Of a stretch of 64,000 bases of DNA, positions 54,439 to 62,553 are shown piece after piece. Under the pieces are notes generated by a model. The model was not told where the DNA came from. It did no database searches and was given only the letters and a program-made list of their open reading frames with translations. How positions within the stretch are numbered: position 1 is the first letter of the stretch; each line of letters starts with the position of its first letter. Position numbers and translations under genes: made by a program. The stretch is from an uncultured Bacteroidota bacterium (GTDB taxonomy: Bacteria; Bacteroidota; Bacteroidia; Flavobacteriales; Flavobacteriaceae), in NCBI GenBank assembly GCA_902582405.1, contig CACHSA010000005.1, positions 1 through 64,000 of the forward strand. Reading direction: 5' to 3'.

Positions 54439-54470
54439 CAAAAGTAACATCTTATAGAAATTTGTAACAA
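54439..54470 (-). promoter_or_regulatory. Candidate promoter of lysA
   Basis: Read on the minus strand, TTG (54470-54468) is followed after 21 bases by TACTTTTG (54446-54439), a match to the Bacteroidota promoter. The lysA ATG lies 17 bases further on. A 13-base palindrome (54460-54472, ATTTGT-A-ACAAAT) covers the -33 element. Confidence 0.55.
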
Positions 54471-54537
54471 ATACTTTTTGTAAAATATTAAAATTTCAAA
54501 TTATTGTTACATTTAAAACATTATTCTAAAGTAAATT

Positions 54538-54570
54538 TTGTAGCAAGGGCAATAGATTTTTATATTTTTG
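54538..54570 (+). promoter_or_regulatory. Candidate promoter of sucC
   Basis: TTG at 54538-54540 and TATTTTTG at 54563-54570, 22 bases apart, match the -33/-7 pattern. The sucC start codon is 16 bases downstream. Confidence 0.55.
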
Positions 54571-54586
54571 TACGAAAGAGTTTATT

Positions 54587-55777
54587 ATGAATTTGCACGA
54601 GTACCAAGGAAAAGAAATTTTAGCAAGCTATGGCGTTTCTACCCAAAAAGGAATAGTTGTCAGCAATGCAGACGATGCCTTTATAGCTGCCCAAAAATTG
54701 AATAAAGAAACTGGTACTAATATATATGTAATTAAGGCGCAAATTCACGCTGGAGGTAGAGGTAAGGGAGGTGGAGTTAAAATCGCAAAATCATTGGATG
54801 AAGTAAAGGAAATTGCTAAAAAAATGATCGGAATGATGTTGATAACCCCTCAAACTCCTCCTCATGGAAAAAAAGTAAAAAAAATTCTCATAGCTGAGGA
54901 TGTTTATTATCCAGGTGAATCGGAAACTAAAGAATTCTATATGTCAATTTTGTTGGATAGAAAAAATTGTAAAAATATTATAATGTACTCCACTGAAGGG
55001 GGAATGGACATCGAAAAGGTTGCTGAAACAACTCCTGAATTGATTTTTAAAGAAACTGTAAATCCTACAATTGGTTTGCAAAAATTTCAAGCCAGGCAGA
55101 TTGCTTTCAATTTAGGTCTTAAGGGAGAAGCTTTTAAAGATATGACAAAATTTATCTTTTCGTTATATAAGGCATATGTCAAGTCAGATTCATCATTGTT
55201 TGAAATAAATCCACTTCTTAAAACATCTGATGACAAAATAATTGTGGTTGACTCTAAAGTAACTATTGACAACAACGCTTTATTTCGGCACCCAGATTAC
55301 TCAGATTTAAGAGATTTAACGGAAGAAAACCCCATAGAGGTTGAGGCTGATAACGCAGGCCTTAATTATATTGACCTAGATGGAAATGTCGGTTGCATGG
55401 TAAATGGAGCCGGTCTTGCAATGGCTACTATGGATTTAATCAAACAAGCAGGAGGTTCACCTTCTAATTTTCTTGACGTTGGTGGTACAGCAGACGCGGA
55501 AAGAGTTGAAAAAGGATTTAGAATTATTCTTAAAGATCCAAGCGTCAAAGCAATTCTTATAAATATTTTTGGTGGAATAGTTCGGTGTGATAGAGTTGCT
55601 AATGGCATAGTTGAGGCATATAAAAATATTAAAAATATAAATGTCCCAATTATAGTCCGACTTCAAGGTACAAATTCAGATATAGCTAAAGAAATTATTG
55701 ATAATTCAAATTTAAATGTACTTTCAGCAATTGATTTTAAAGAGGCAGCTGATAAAGTTCAAGAAGTCATAAAATAA
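54587..55777 (+). CDS. sucC: Succinyl-CoA ligase (ADP-forming), beta subunit
   Basis: This 396-residue subunit works with SucD in the citric acid cycle step making ATP from succinyl-CoA. It opens MNLHEYQGKEILASYGV. The ATP-grasp domain has IKAQIHAGGRGKGGGVK and FEINPLLKT, and the CoA-ligase domain has CMVNGAGLAMATMD, the segment starting GGSPSNFLDVGGTADAERV, and INIFGGIVRCD. The length is typical. The sucD gene does not follow, as often in Flavobacteriia. An inverted repeat begins directly after its stop codon. Confidence 0.97.
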   Translation: MNLHEYQGKEILASYGVSTQKGIVVSNADDAFIAAQKLNKETGTNIYVIKAQIHAGGRGKGGGVKIAKSLDEVKEIAKKMIGMMLITPQTPPHGKKVKKILIAEDVYYPGESETKEFYMSILLDRKNCKNIIMYSTEGGMDIEKVAETTPELIFKETVNPTIGLQKFQARQIAFNLGLKGEAFKDMTKFIFSLYKAYVKSDSSLFEINPLLKTSDDKIIVVDSKVTIDNNALFRHPDYSDLRDLTEENPIEVEADNAGLNYIDLDGNVGCMVNGAGLAMATMDLIKQAGGSPSNFLDVGGTADAERVEKGFRIILKDPSVKAILINIFGGIVRCDRVANGIVEAYKNIKNINVPIIVRLQGTNSDIAKEIIDNSNLNVLSAIDFKEAADKVQEVIK

Positions 55778-55820
55778 GACATTTTGTCACTAATTTTAGT
55801 GAATATAATGTCAAAATGTC
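55778..55820. promoter_or_regulatory. Nested inverted repeats between sucC and hsp20
   Basis: Outer arms GACATTTTG (55778-55786) and CAAAATGTC (55812-55820) enclose a perfect inner repeat TCACTAA-TT-TTAGTGA (55787-55802). It starts immediately after the sucC stop and ends 60 bases before hsp20. It could end sucC transcription or serve as an operator for the heat-shock gene. Confidence 0.45.
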
Positions 55821-55880
55821 ACTTGAATACGCATGGTATGTGTTTTGCTAATATATAGTTGAACTTAAAAATTTAATATT

Positions 55881-56309
55881 ATGAATTTAATTACAACAAA
55901 TTTAAATAGATGGAAACCTACATTATTGGATGAATTATTTGATGATAGATGGTTTAACTTCGAAACTTATAACAACACTTTTCCAGCCGTGAATTCAATT
56001 GAAAAAGATAATCAATATCTACTTGAAATTGCTGTCCCTGGAATGGATAAAAAAGATTTTGAAATTGAAATTGATAATGATTTAATTTCAGTTTCCTCAA
56101 CTTCTAAGCGAGAAAAAGAACTAAAAGATAGTTTCAATTACAATAGGCAAGAATTTAATTATAATTCGTTTCATAGAACTTTTTCATTGCCTAAAGAGGT
56201 AGATCAAAGTAAAATAAAGGCTATTTATACTAACGGTATTTTAACCATATCTTTACCCAAATTAAAAGAAGTAATTTCAAAATCTAGAAAATTAATTGAA
56301 GTAAAGTAA
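55881..56309 (+). CDS. Small heat-shock protein (Hsp20 family)
   Basis: This 142-residue ATP-independent holdase has the alpha-crystallin domain at about 37-130. It begins NQYLLEIAVPGMDKKDFEIE and ends at NGILTISLPK, the conserved G-x-L region; a short Lys-rich tail follows. The N-terminal part has WKPTLLDELFDDRWF, typical of Bacteroidota members. It is followed by a strong terminator, so it is a single-gene unit, and an inverted repeat upstream may regulate it. Confidence 0.94.
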   Translation: MNLITTNLNRWKPTLLDELFDDRWFNFETYNNTFPAVNSIEKDNQYLLEIAVPGMDKKDFEIEIDNDLISVSSTSKREKELKDSFNYNRQEFNYNSFHRTFSLPKEVDQSKIKAIYTNGILTISLPKLKEVISKSRKLIEVK

Positions 56310-56332
56310 TTTATTTTAATTAAATAATTATA

Positions 56333-56361
56333 GCGGCTTAACTTAAAGCCGCTTTTTTTTT
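56333..56361 (+). terminator. Rho-independent terminator of hsp20
   Basis: GCGGCTT (56333-56339) pairs perfectly with AAGCCGC (56346-56352) around a 6-base loop, followed by nine T residues (56353-56361). This is the clearest intrinsic terminator in the window. Confidence 0.88.
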
Positions 56362-56368
56362 AAATTTG
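56361..56368 (+). promoter_or_regulatory. Candidate -7 box of the S10 peptidase gene
   Basis: TAAATTTG begins at the last T of the hsp20 terminator tract and lies 10 bases before the peptidase ATG. Terminator and promoter would share a base; no clear -33 TTG is seen. Confidence 0.4.
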
Positions 56369-56378
56369 AAAAAAAAGC

Positions 56379-57866
56379 ATGATTAATCAAAAACACTTAT
56401 TTATCATAATTTCTATTTTATTTTTGAATATTTCGTTTTCACAAAATAGATCTTTGCCAATAGATACAATTGTAAAAACAAATCACCAGACTTATATAAA
56501 TGGCAAGAAAATTAGTTACGTTGCTGAGACTGGAACACAACCAGTTTGGAATAAGGATGGGGTTGCAGAGGCTTCTCTATTCTACACCTTTTATAGAAGG
56601 ACCGATGTTAGTGATAATTATAGACCAATTATTTTTTCATTCAATGGAGGGCCCGGCTCAGCATCTGTATGGATGCATTTAGCTTACACTGGACCAAGAA
56701 TCTTAAAAATTGACGATGAAGGATATCCTATTCAGCCATATGGTTATAAAAATAACCCCTATTCTATATTAGATACAGCAGATATAGTTTTTATCAATCC
56801 AGTAAATACTTCTTATTCTAGAATGCACAAAGTAAATGGAGAATATCCTAAAAGAGAAAAGTTTTTTGGTATAAGTGCAGATATCTCTTATTTATCAGAT
56901 TGGCTAAATACATTTGTCACAAGAAAAAATTTATGGGATGCTCCAAAATATCTAATTGGGGAAAGTTATGGAGGTACAAGAGTCATGGGACTGTCTCTCG
57001 CATTACAAAATAAACAGTGGATGTATTTGAATGGTGTAATTCTTGTATCACCAGCAGATTATAGAACCCTTAGGGTAGGGGGCCCAGTTTCATCGGCACT
57101 AAATTTACCTTATTATACAGCTGCTTCGTGGTATCATAACAAATTAACAAAAGACTTGCAAAACTTAGATCTTTTGGATGTTCTACCTTTTTCTGAGGAT
57201 TATGCTATCAATAAATTGATTCCAGCTATTGCAAAAGGGGGATCATTATCTTTAAATGAAAAAAAAGAAATTGCTAAAAAAATGTCCTACTTTTCTGGAA
57301 TTTCTGAAAAGGTTATTCTTCAACATAATCTTGATTTGCCTGAAAGTTTTTTTTGGAAGGAACTATTAAGAGATGAGGGATTCACCGTCGGTAGACTTGA
57401 TTCAAGGTACAAAGGAATAGATAAAAAGCAATCTGGTGATAATCCAGATTATAATTCAGAATTAGATTCTTGGGAACATTCATTTACTCCTGCGATTAAC
57501 CAATATATTTTAAATGAACTAAAATTTAAAACAGATATAAAGTATAATATTTTTGGACCAGTTCATCCTTGGGAAGATGACAATTTAAATACGAGAGAAG
57601 ATCTAAGACAGGCTATGGCTCAAAACCCGTATTTAAATATTTTAACTCAGTCAGGTTATTATGATGGGGCAACGACATATTTTGCTGCCAAATATACTCA
57701 ATGGCAAATTGATCCTAGCGGTAAGCTAAGAGACAGAATGCATTTTAAAGGTTATCGAAGTGGTCATATGATGTATCTTCGAAAGGAGGACTTGAAAAAA
57801 GCGAATGACGATCTAAGAGAATTTATTTTAAAAACTCTACCAGGGAAAAAACCCGCCAAGTATTAA
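56379..57866 (+). CDS. S10-family serine carboxypeptidase, exported
   Basis: This 495-residue protein has a signal peptide (1-22, ending NISFSQ). Serine carboxypeptidase motifs follow: FNGGPGSASVWMHL (about 89-102) for the oxyanion hole, nucleophile Ser in LIGESYGGTR (about 192-201), an Asp in SGYYDGATTYF and His in RSGHMMYLRK near the C-terminus. It probably acts in the periplasm or outside, trimming C-terminal residues from peptides, in keeping with a protein-degrading lifestyle. It ends 1 base from the convergent carboxypeptidase-regulatory-like gene. Confidence 0.93.
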   Translation: MINQKHLFIIISILFLNISFSQNRSLPIDTIVKTNHQTYINGKKISYVAETGTQPVWNKDGVAEASLFYTFYRRTDVSDNYRPIIFSFNGGPGSASVWMHLAYTGPRILKIDDEGYPIQPYGYKNNPYSILDTADIVFINPVNTSYSRMHKVNGEYPKREKFFGISADISYLSDWLNTFVTRKNLWDAPKYLIGESYGGTRVMGLSLALQNKQWMYLNGVILVSPADYRTLRVGGPVSSALNLPYYTAASWYHNKLTKDLQNLDLLDVLPFSEDYAINKLIPAIAKGGSLSLNEKKEIAKKMSYFSGISEKVILQHNLDLPESFFWKELLRDEGFTVGRLDSRYKGIDKKQSGDNPDYNSELDSWEHSFTPAINQYILNELKFKTDIKYNIFGPVHPWEDDNLNTREDLRQAMAQNPYLNILTQSGYYDGATTYFAAKYTQWQIDPSGKLRDRMHFKGYRSGHMMYLRKEDLKKANDDLREFILKTLPGKKPAKY

Positions 57867-57867
57867 G

Positions 57868-59376
57868 TCAGTTAGAATTAACTTTAAACGATTTAATCGC
57901 CTGATTTGGTTCTATTACAGAATAATCTTTCCAGTATTTTGGATCATAAGAGTGAAGTTTATCTTGTTTAAATCTTTTTTGTTCCTCTATTTTACTGTAC
58001 TCTTCTTCATTAATTGGTATATCATCAAAGACAATCAAAGTAGTTTTTGAACTTTGGTCTAAGTTGAAATTAATTCTTGCTAATAGCTCATTTTGTTTCC
58101 TTCTTCCTCGAACATATTTATTTTTTTCTACAATCTTTATTGGTCTATTGATTCCAGATTTAAACTTAAATTCTGATTCTAAGAATTGAAGTTGGTATTT
58201 TTCAGTAGAAAAATGGCTAAAAACAACACTAGCCCTGTGATAGTACAATTCAAAAGATATCCCAAACAATGAAAAATCTCTTAAAACTTTATTATTTTGC
58301 TGCTCGATCTTTATGATAGAAAAATTTTCAGAGTCAATCCAGATATCACCATTATATTTTCCTTTTGAGGATTTAGGCTTAAATTTTATTCTATAAACTG
58401 GTATCTCTCCTTCGTAAGAATAGGAAATGATTTTAAAATCATATAAATAAGATTTTTTTAAAAATTCAAACTTTAGTCCTTTTTTATAGATGCCGTCGTA
58501 TATTCTTGATATTTGACTTTTTCTATTTTTATAAAAATTTTCATTTTCAATATTCTTTTTTTCTAGTTGTTTTTTAATAATTGTTGAGTCTTGTTTAATA
58601 CTATCTATGCTTTCTTCAATCAGTTCTTCCCTGTCAACCTTAGTGCTGAAAATTCCTGATTTAAATTTGAAATAAGAATTTTCTTTTGTTCTCTTATTTA
58701 AAATTTCAGCAATCTTTTTTTCAATTTGTTCATATCCTCTTTCGTTAACAGTGTCGGCAAGATCCACAGCTCTAATAATTTCGAGTTTTTGATTTTCCTT
58801 GCTCCAATCACCGTAAATTTGACCGAGTGATTCTGTATGCCATGAGTCTTTTCTGGGAATTGATTTAAATATTGAATCCCAAAATTTCCTATTTAATTCA
58901 CTTATTGATGATTTTTCGATTTCCATCTTCATTTTGTCCCATTTTTGAAAAAAAGATTCTCTCATAAAGAATCTTTTTTTAGAATAACTAGTTAAATATT
59001 TATCATCTATTTTCTCCTTAACCTTTTTAATTATTTCATTTGCATCTAAATTTTGAGACGTTAGAATGATTGAATTAAGTTTTATAGTCTTTTCAGTTAG
59101 CTTAATTACAGGTTGTTTTAAATCAGCAATTGCGGCCTTATACTCGTTGAAACCCATACAACTTATAAATAAAGAATCTTGGTTTGAAAAATTAGTTGAT
59201 TTTATGATGCGAAAAAAACCTTCTTCATTGGAAATTGTATTGTAATTAAAGTTTGTTAAAATGGTTGTAAATGGTAAAGGATCCTTTGTAATGCTGTCTG
59301 TAACCTGTAAATGTATTTCCTGGCCCTGCAACTCAATTATTTTTAAAAAAATCAAATAAAATAAAATCCTTTTCAT
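57868..59376 (-). CDS. Carboxypeptidase-regulatory-like domain protein, exported
   Basis: This 502-residue protein has a signal peptide (1-18, ending ELQGQ). An N-terminal beta-sandwich CarboxypepD_reg-like domain (about 20-105) has VTDSITKDPLPFTTILTNF and the SNEEGFFRI turn, as seen at the start of many Bacteroidota surface proteins. The remainder is charged, with Lys/Glu-rich stretches around 240-290, then a strand-rich region (about 310-450) containing YNGDIWIDSENFSIIKIE. This resembles DUF5686-type proteins without the barrel. Its function is unknown, probably in the envelope. It lies 5 bases downstream of uvrB. Confidence 0.75.
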   Translation of the reverse strand: MKRILFYLIFLKIIELQGQEIHLQVTDSITKDPLPFTTILTNFNYNTISNEEGFFRIIKSTNFSNQDSLFISCMGFNEYKAAIADLKQPVIKLTEKTIKLNSIILTSQNLDANEIIKKVKEKIDDKYLTSYSKKRFFMRESFFQKWDKMKMEIEKSSISELNRKFWDSIFKSIPRKDSWHTESLGQIYGDWSKENQKLEIIRAVDLADTVNERGYEQIEKKIAEILNKRTKENSYFKFKSGIFSTKVDREELIEESIDSIKQDSTIIKKQLEKKNIENENFYKNRKSQISRIYDGIYKKGLKFEFLKKSYLYDFKIISYSYEGEIPVYRIKFKPKSSKGKYNGDIWIDSENFSIIKIEQQNNKVLRDFSLFGISFELYYHRASVVFSHFSTEKYQLQFLESEFKFKSGINRPIKIVEKNKYVRGRRKQNELLARINFNLDQSSKTTLIVFDDIPINEEEYSKIEEQKRFKQDKLHSYDPKYWKDYSVIEPNQAIKSFKVNSN

Positions 59377-59381
59377 TGCTG

Positions 59382-61361
59382 TTATATATTTTTTTTAAGT
59401 TTTTTAAGTTCATCCCTCAACCTGGCCGCTTCCATGAAATCTAGTTCTTTAGCAGCCTTTTCCATTTTTTTTCTTGTTTCTCTAATTTTTTCTTCAATCT
59501 TTTTCTTAGGGAGCAAATTTATCGATTCCTCATCAGATTTTATTTTTTTTTCAATTTCCAAATCAACTTTTTTTGCAAGAGCGTTATCTAAAGTTTTTTC
59601 TATTTGTCTTGGAACAATATTATTATTTTTGTTGTAATCTTGTTGTTTTTCCCTTCTGTAATTTGTTTCTTCAATTGTTTTTTTCATTGAATCTGTAATT
59701 CTATCGGCATAAAGTATAGCCATACCATTTACATTTCTAGCTGCTCTTCCTACTGTTTGTGTTAAAGATCGATTAGACCTTAAAAATCCTTCTTTGTCTG
59801 CATCCAAAATTACAACTAAAGAAACCTCTGGTAAATCCAGTCCTTCTCTTAAAAGATTAACTCCAATGAGAACATCGAAATCGCCCTTTCGTAATCCCTG
59901 CATGATTTCAACCCTCTCGAGCGTTTCTACATCGCTATGAATATACCTAGACTTTATTCTTATTTTTGTGAGATAATTTGTGAGTTCTTCTGCCATTCTC
60001 TTTGTCAATGTTGTAACTAGAGTCCTTTCCTTTAACTCAACTCGTTTTTGAATCTCTTCAATAAGATCATCAATTTGATTTTTACTTTTTCTCACATCTA
60101 TAACAGGATCTAATAACCCAGTTGGTCTTATAATTTGTTCAATGAAAACACCACTTGATTTTTTAAATTCATAATCAGAGGGGGTTGCGCTTACATAAAG
60201 AACCTGACATTGTAATTGTTCAAATTCCTCGAATTTAAGGGGTCTGTTGTCAAGAGCTGCTGGAAGTCTAAAACCGTATTCTACTAGATTTTCTTTTCTG
60301 CTTCTATCCCCTCCATACATTGCATGTACCTGTGATATTGTTACGTGACTTTCGTCAACCACCATAATATAGTCATTTGGGAAATAATCCAATAAACAAA
60401 ATGGTCGTGTTCCAGGACTTCTTCCGTCTAGATATCTTGAGTAGTTTTCTATACCTGAACAGTATCCAAGTTCTTTGATCATTTCTAAGTCGAAATTAGT
60501 TCTTTCCTCTATTCTTTTTGCTTCCAAATTTCTACCCATATTTTTAAAAAAATCTATTTGATCTTTTAAATCGAATTGGATATTTTTTATCGCATTTTCC
60601 AATTGATTTTCTGAAGTAACAAATATGTTAGCTGGGAAAATTCTTAAATTTTCTACTTTTCCCAGATTTGAATTATCAATAGGATTAAAAACTTCAATTT
60701 CTTCAATTTCATCTCCAAAAAAATATATTTTGTATGCTACATCAGAGTAACCAGGAAAAACGTCGACTATGTCTCCCTTTACCCTGAAATTACCTCTTGA
60801 AAACACACCTGTTGTTCTAGAATAAAGTCCTTTGACCAGATCTCTTAGTAGTTTCATTTTTGGAATAAGTTGTTTTTCCCTTATTTGTATCATGTTATTT
60901 TTAAATTCATTTGGATTTCCAATTCCGTAAAGACATGAGACAGATGCCACAACTATTATATCTCTTCTACCAGATAGAAGTGAAGATGTTGTACTTAGCC
61001 TTAATTTTTCTATTTCATCATTGATCGATAAGTCTTTTTCAATATAGAGTCCAGAACTTGGTATGTAAGCTTCCGGCTGATAATAATCATAGTAAGAGAC
61101 AAAATATTCAACTGCATTATCTGGGAAAAAAGACTTAAATTCAGAATATAGTTGGGCTGCCAATGTTTTATTATGTGCTAGAACAAGTGTTGGTTTTTGA
61201 AGTCTCTCAACTACATTTGCTACTGTAAATGTTTTCCCAGAACCTGTGACTCCCTGAAGGGTTTGGTAATTGAATTTGTTTTTAAAACCCTCACAGATTT
61301 GGTCGATAGCTTCAGGTTGGTCTCCAGTAGGTTTAAAACTTGATGTTATTTTGAATTTCAT
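59382..61361 (-). CDS. uvrB: Excinuclease ABC subunit B
   Basis: This 659-residue nucleotide-excision-repair helicase verifies damage delivered by UvrA and recruits UvrC. It has Walker A in GVTGSGKTFTVANV, the beta-hairpin YYDYYQPEAYIP, DEsH box VVDESHVT, helicase motif V region GVNLLREGLDLPE, motif VI QTVGRAARN and a C-terminal UVR motif (AKELDFMEAARLRDELKKL). I start at ATG 61361 (MKFKITSSFKPTGDQPEA). A TTG three codons upstream is part of a probable -7 promoter box. Confidence 0.97.
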   Translation of the reverse strand: MKFKITSSFKPTGDQPEAIDQICEGFKNKFNYQTLQGVTGSGKTFTVANVVERLQKPTLVLAHNKTLAAQLYSEFKSFFPDNAVEYFVSYYDYYQPEAYIPSSGLYIEKDLSINDEIEKLRLSTTSSLLSGRRDIIVVASVSCLYGIGNPNEFKNNMIQIREKQLIPKMKLLRDLVKGLYSRTTGVFSRGNFRVKGDIVDVFPGYSDVAYKIYFFGDEIEEIEVFNPIDNSNLGKVENLRIFPANIFVTSENQLENAIKNIQFDLKDQIDFFKNMGRNLEAKRIEERTNFDLEMIKELGYCSGIENYSRYLDGRSPGTRPFCLLDYFPNDYIMVVDESHVTISQVHAMYGGDRSRKENLVEYGFRLPAALDNRPLKFEEFEQLQCQVLYVSATPSDYEFKKSSGVFIEQIIRPTGLLDPVIDVRKSKNQIDDLIEEIQKRVELKERTLVTTLTKRMAEELTNYLTKIRIKSRYIHSDVETLERVEIMQGLRKGDFDVLIGVNLLREGLDLPEVSLVVILDADKEGFLRSNRSLTQTVGRAARNVNGMAILYADRITDSMKKTIEETNYRREKQQDYNKNNNIVPRQIEKTLDNALAKKVDLEIEKKIKSDEESINLLPKKKIEEKIRETRKKMEKAAKELDFMEAARLRDELKKLKKNI

Positions 61362-61367
61362 TTGGGA

Positions 61368-61375
61368 CAAAATTA
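61368..61375 (-). promoter_or_regulatory. Candidate -7 box directly before uvrB
   Basis: On the minus strand this reads TAATTTTG, a match to TAnnTTTG, six bases before the uvrB ATG. The mRNA would have almost no leader. No good -33 TTG was found. Confidence 0.35.
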
Positions 61376-61394
61376 TTGAATATTTGACTTATAA

Positions 61395-61428
61395 TTGCTC
61401 GTTTTCTTTTGAAAAGAAGCTAAATTTG
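61395..61428 (+). promoter_or_regulatory. Candidate promoter of the 358-residue unknown gene
   Basis: TTG (61395-61397) and TAAATTTG (61421-61428), 23 bases apart, fit the Bacteroidota pattern at its upper spacing limit. The start codon is 8 bases after the box, implying a very short leader. Confidence 0.4.
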
Positions 61429-61436
61429 AAAGTTAT

Positions 61437-62513
61437 ATGGAAGAGAAACTTATTTCAAAAAAAAAACCTTTTTTCCCTATTATAGAAAATTTAAGTATTT
61501 ATCTTAAAAAGTATAATCGGTGGGTTTATACTCCAATTTCATATCATGACCTTCTTAGATTTGCTGGCTCAGTTGCAGTATATGACGAAAAAGATAAAGA
61601 TACATTGTGGGTAAGGGTGTATTATAGTGATACTGAAAGAAGAGACATAGATCACAACTTAAAAAAAGTATACACTCTTCTTCACTCGGATGGTAATGAG
61701 TCTTCTTTACCCTACTTAACTATAGATGCTATTGATTACTGTACATTCGGAAATTCTAAGCCATTTAGAATTAAAGTCAGGAACATCCTTAATGACAACT
61801 TTACATATTTTTATATCAAATGTACAGATGCTTCAAGGGTTTATGGATTGGAGTTTGAGCATATGTTATCCCCATACAATTTAAATTTTTTAGTTAACGA
61901 CAAAACCCTGATTGAAGAACATATTTCGGGTATTCCAGGTGACTTTTTTATTGACAATTTATTAAAAAAGTGTTCAATTAGTCAGCAAGCACAAATAGCC
62001 AAGGAATATGTTAAATTTAATGAAAGATGCATGATAAGACTATTGGGAGATATGAGGTCATACAACTACGTTGTTATACCGATCCATGATTTTGATCAAG
62101 TAGTATACAAAATTAGAGCAATTGACTTTGATCAACAATGTTATGAAGGAAGCTTTAAAGTTTACAGGCCACAGTTTTTTAAAGAAAATTTTCCGATGAT
62201 TAAACTTGTAAAAAATAGATTAAATCATGATTCCTTAATCCAGTATAAAATTGAGGAAAGATCTATAGTTGCAAAAAGAATAATTAGTTCTGGTTCCAGA
62301 CTGGAAACCCTAGTCGAAATTATGAGAAAAGATAATTTGACAAAACCAGAGTATCTTAAAAATTTATCTAAAGAGATTTACAAATTCACAAAAGATACAG
62401 CCTTTCAAAAGGTTAATAGTATGGGAGATGTTATGTCGGCATCATTTTCATACGTTAGAGATAATTATGAAAATTTAAATATGTTTAATCTAATAAATAA
62501 AAGTAATTTTTGA
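61437..62513 (+). CDS. Conserved-looking protein of unknown function (358 aa)
   Basis: I do not recognise this family. The 358 residues have no signal peptide and no clear membrane segment. The N-terminal half is rich in Tyr, Asp and Lys with strand-like segments (KDTLWVRVYYSDTERRDID, FRIKVRNILNDNFTYFYIKC). The middle has MLSPYNLNFLVNDKTLIEEH and IPGDFFIDNLLK, followed by IRAIDFDQQCYEGSFKVYRP. A D-x-R-x-Y-N-Y-V-V-I-P-x-H-D-F-D stretch and the nearby IDFDQQ loosely recall kinase-like metal-binding loops, but this is too weak to assign. It is divergent from uvrB with its own promoter. Lack of stops, normal codon pattern and promoter support a real gene. Confidence 0.75.
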   Translation: MEEKLISKKKPFFPIIENLSIYLKKYNRWVYTPISYHDLLRFAGSVAVYDEKDKDTLWVRVYYSDTERRDIDHNLKKVYTLLHSDGNESSLPYLTIDAIDYCTFGNSKPFRIKVRNILNDNFTYFYIKCTDASRVYGLEFEHMLSPYNLNFLVNDKTLIEEHISGIPGDFFIDNLLKKCSISQQAQIAKEYVKFNERCMIRLLGDMRSYNYVVIPIHDFDQVVYKIRAIDFDQQCYEGSFKVYRPQFFKENFPMIKLVKNRLNHDSLIQYKIEERSIVAKRIISSGSRLETLVEIMRKDNLTKPEYLKNLSKEIYKFTKDTAFQKVNSMGDVMSASFSYVRDNYENLNMFNLINKSNF

Positions 62514-62553
62514 CTCTTCAAATTCTTGTTACTTTATTTTATTAAAATTTTAA

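Noticed and set aside
61362-61370. TTG start for UvrB three codons upstream of ATG
   Set aside because: The TTG falls in a TAnnTTTG promoter box and the ATG gives the canonical N-terminus.
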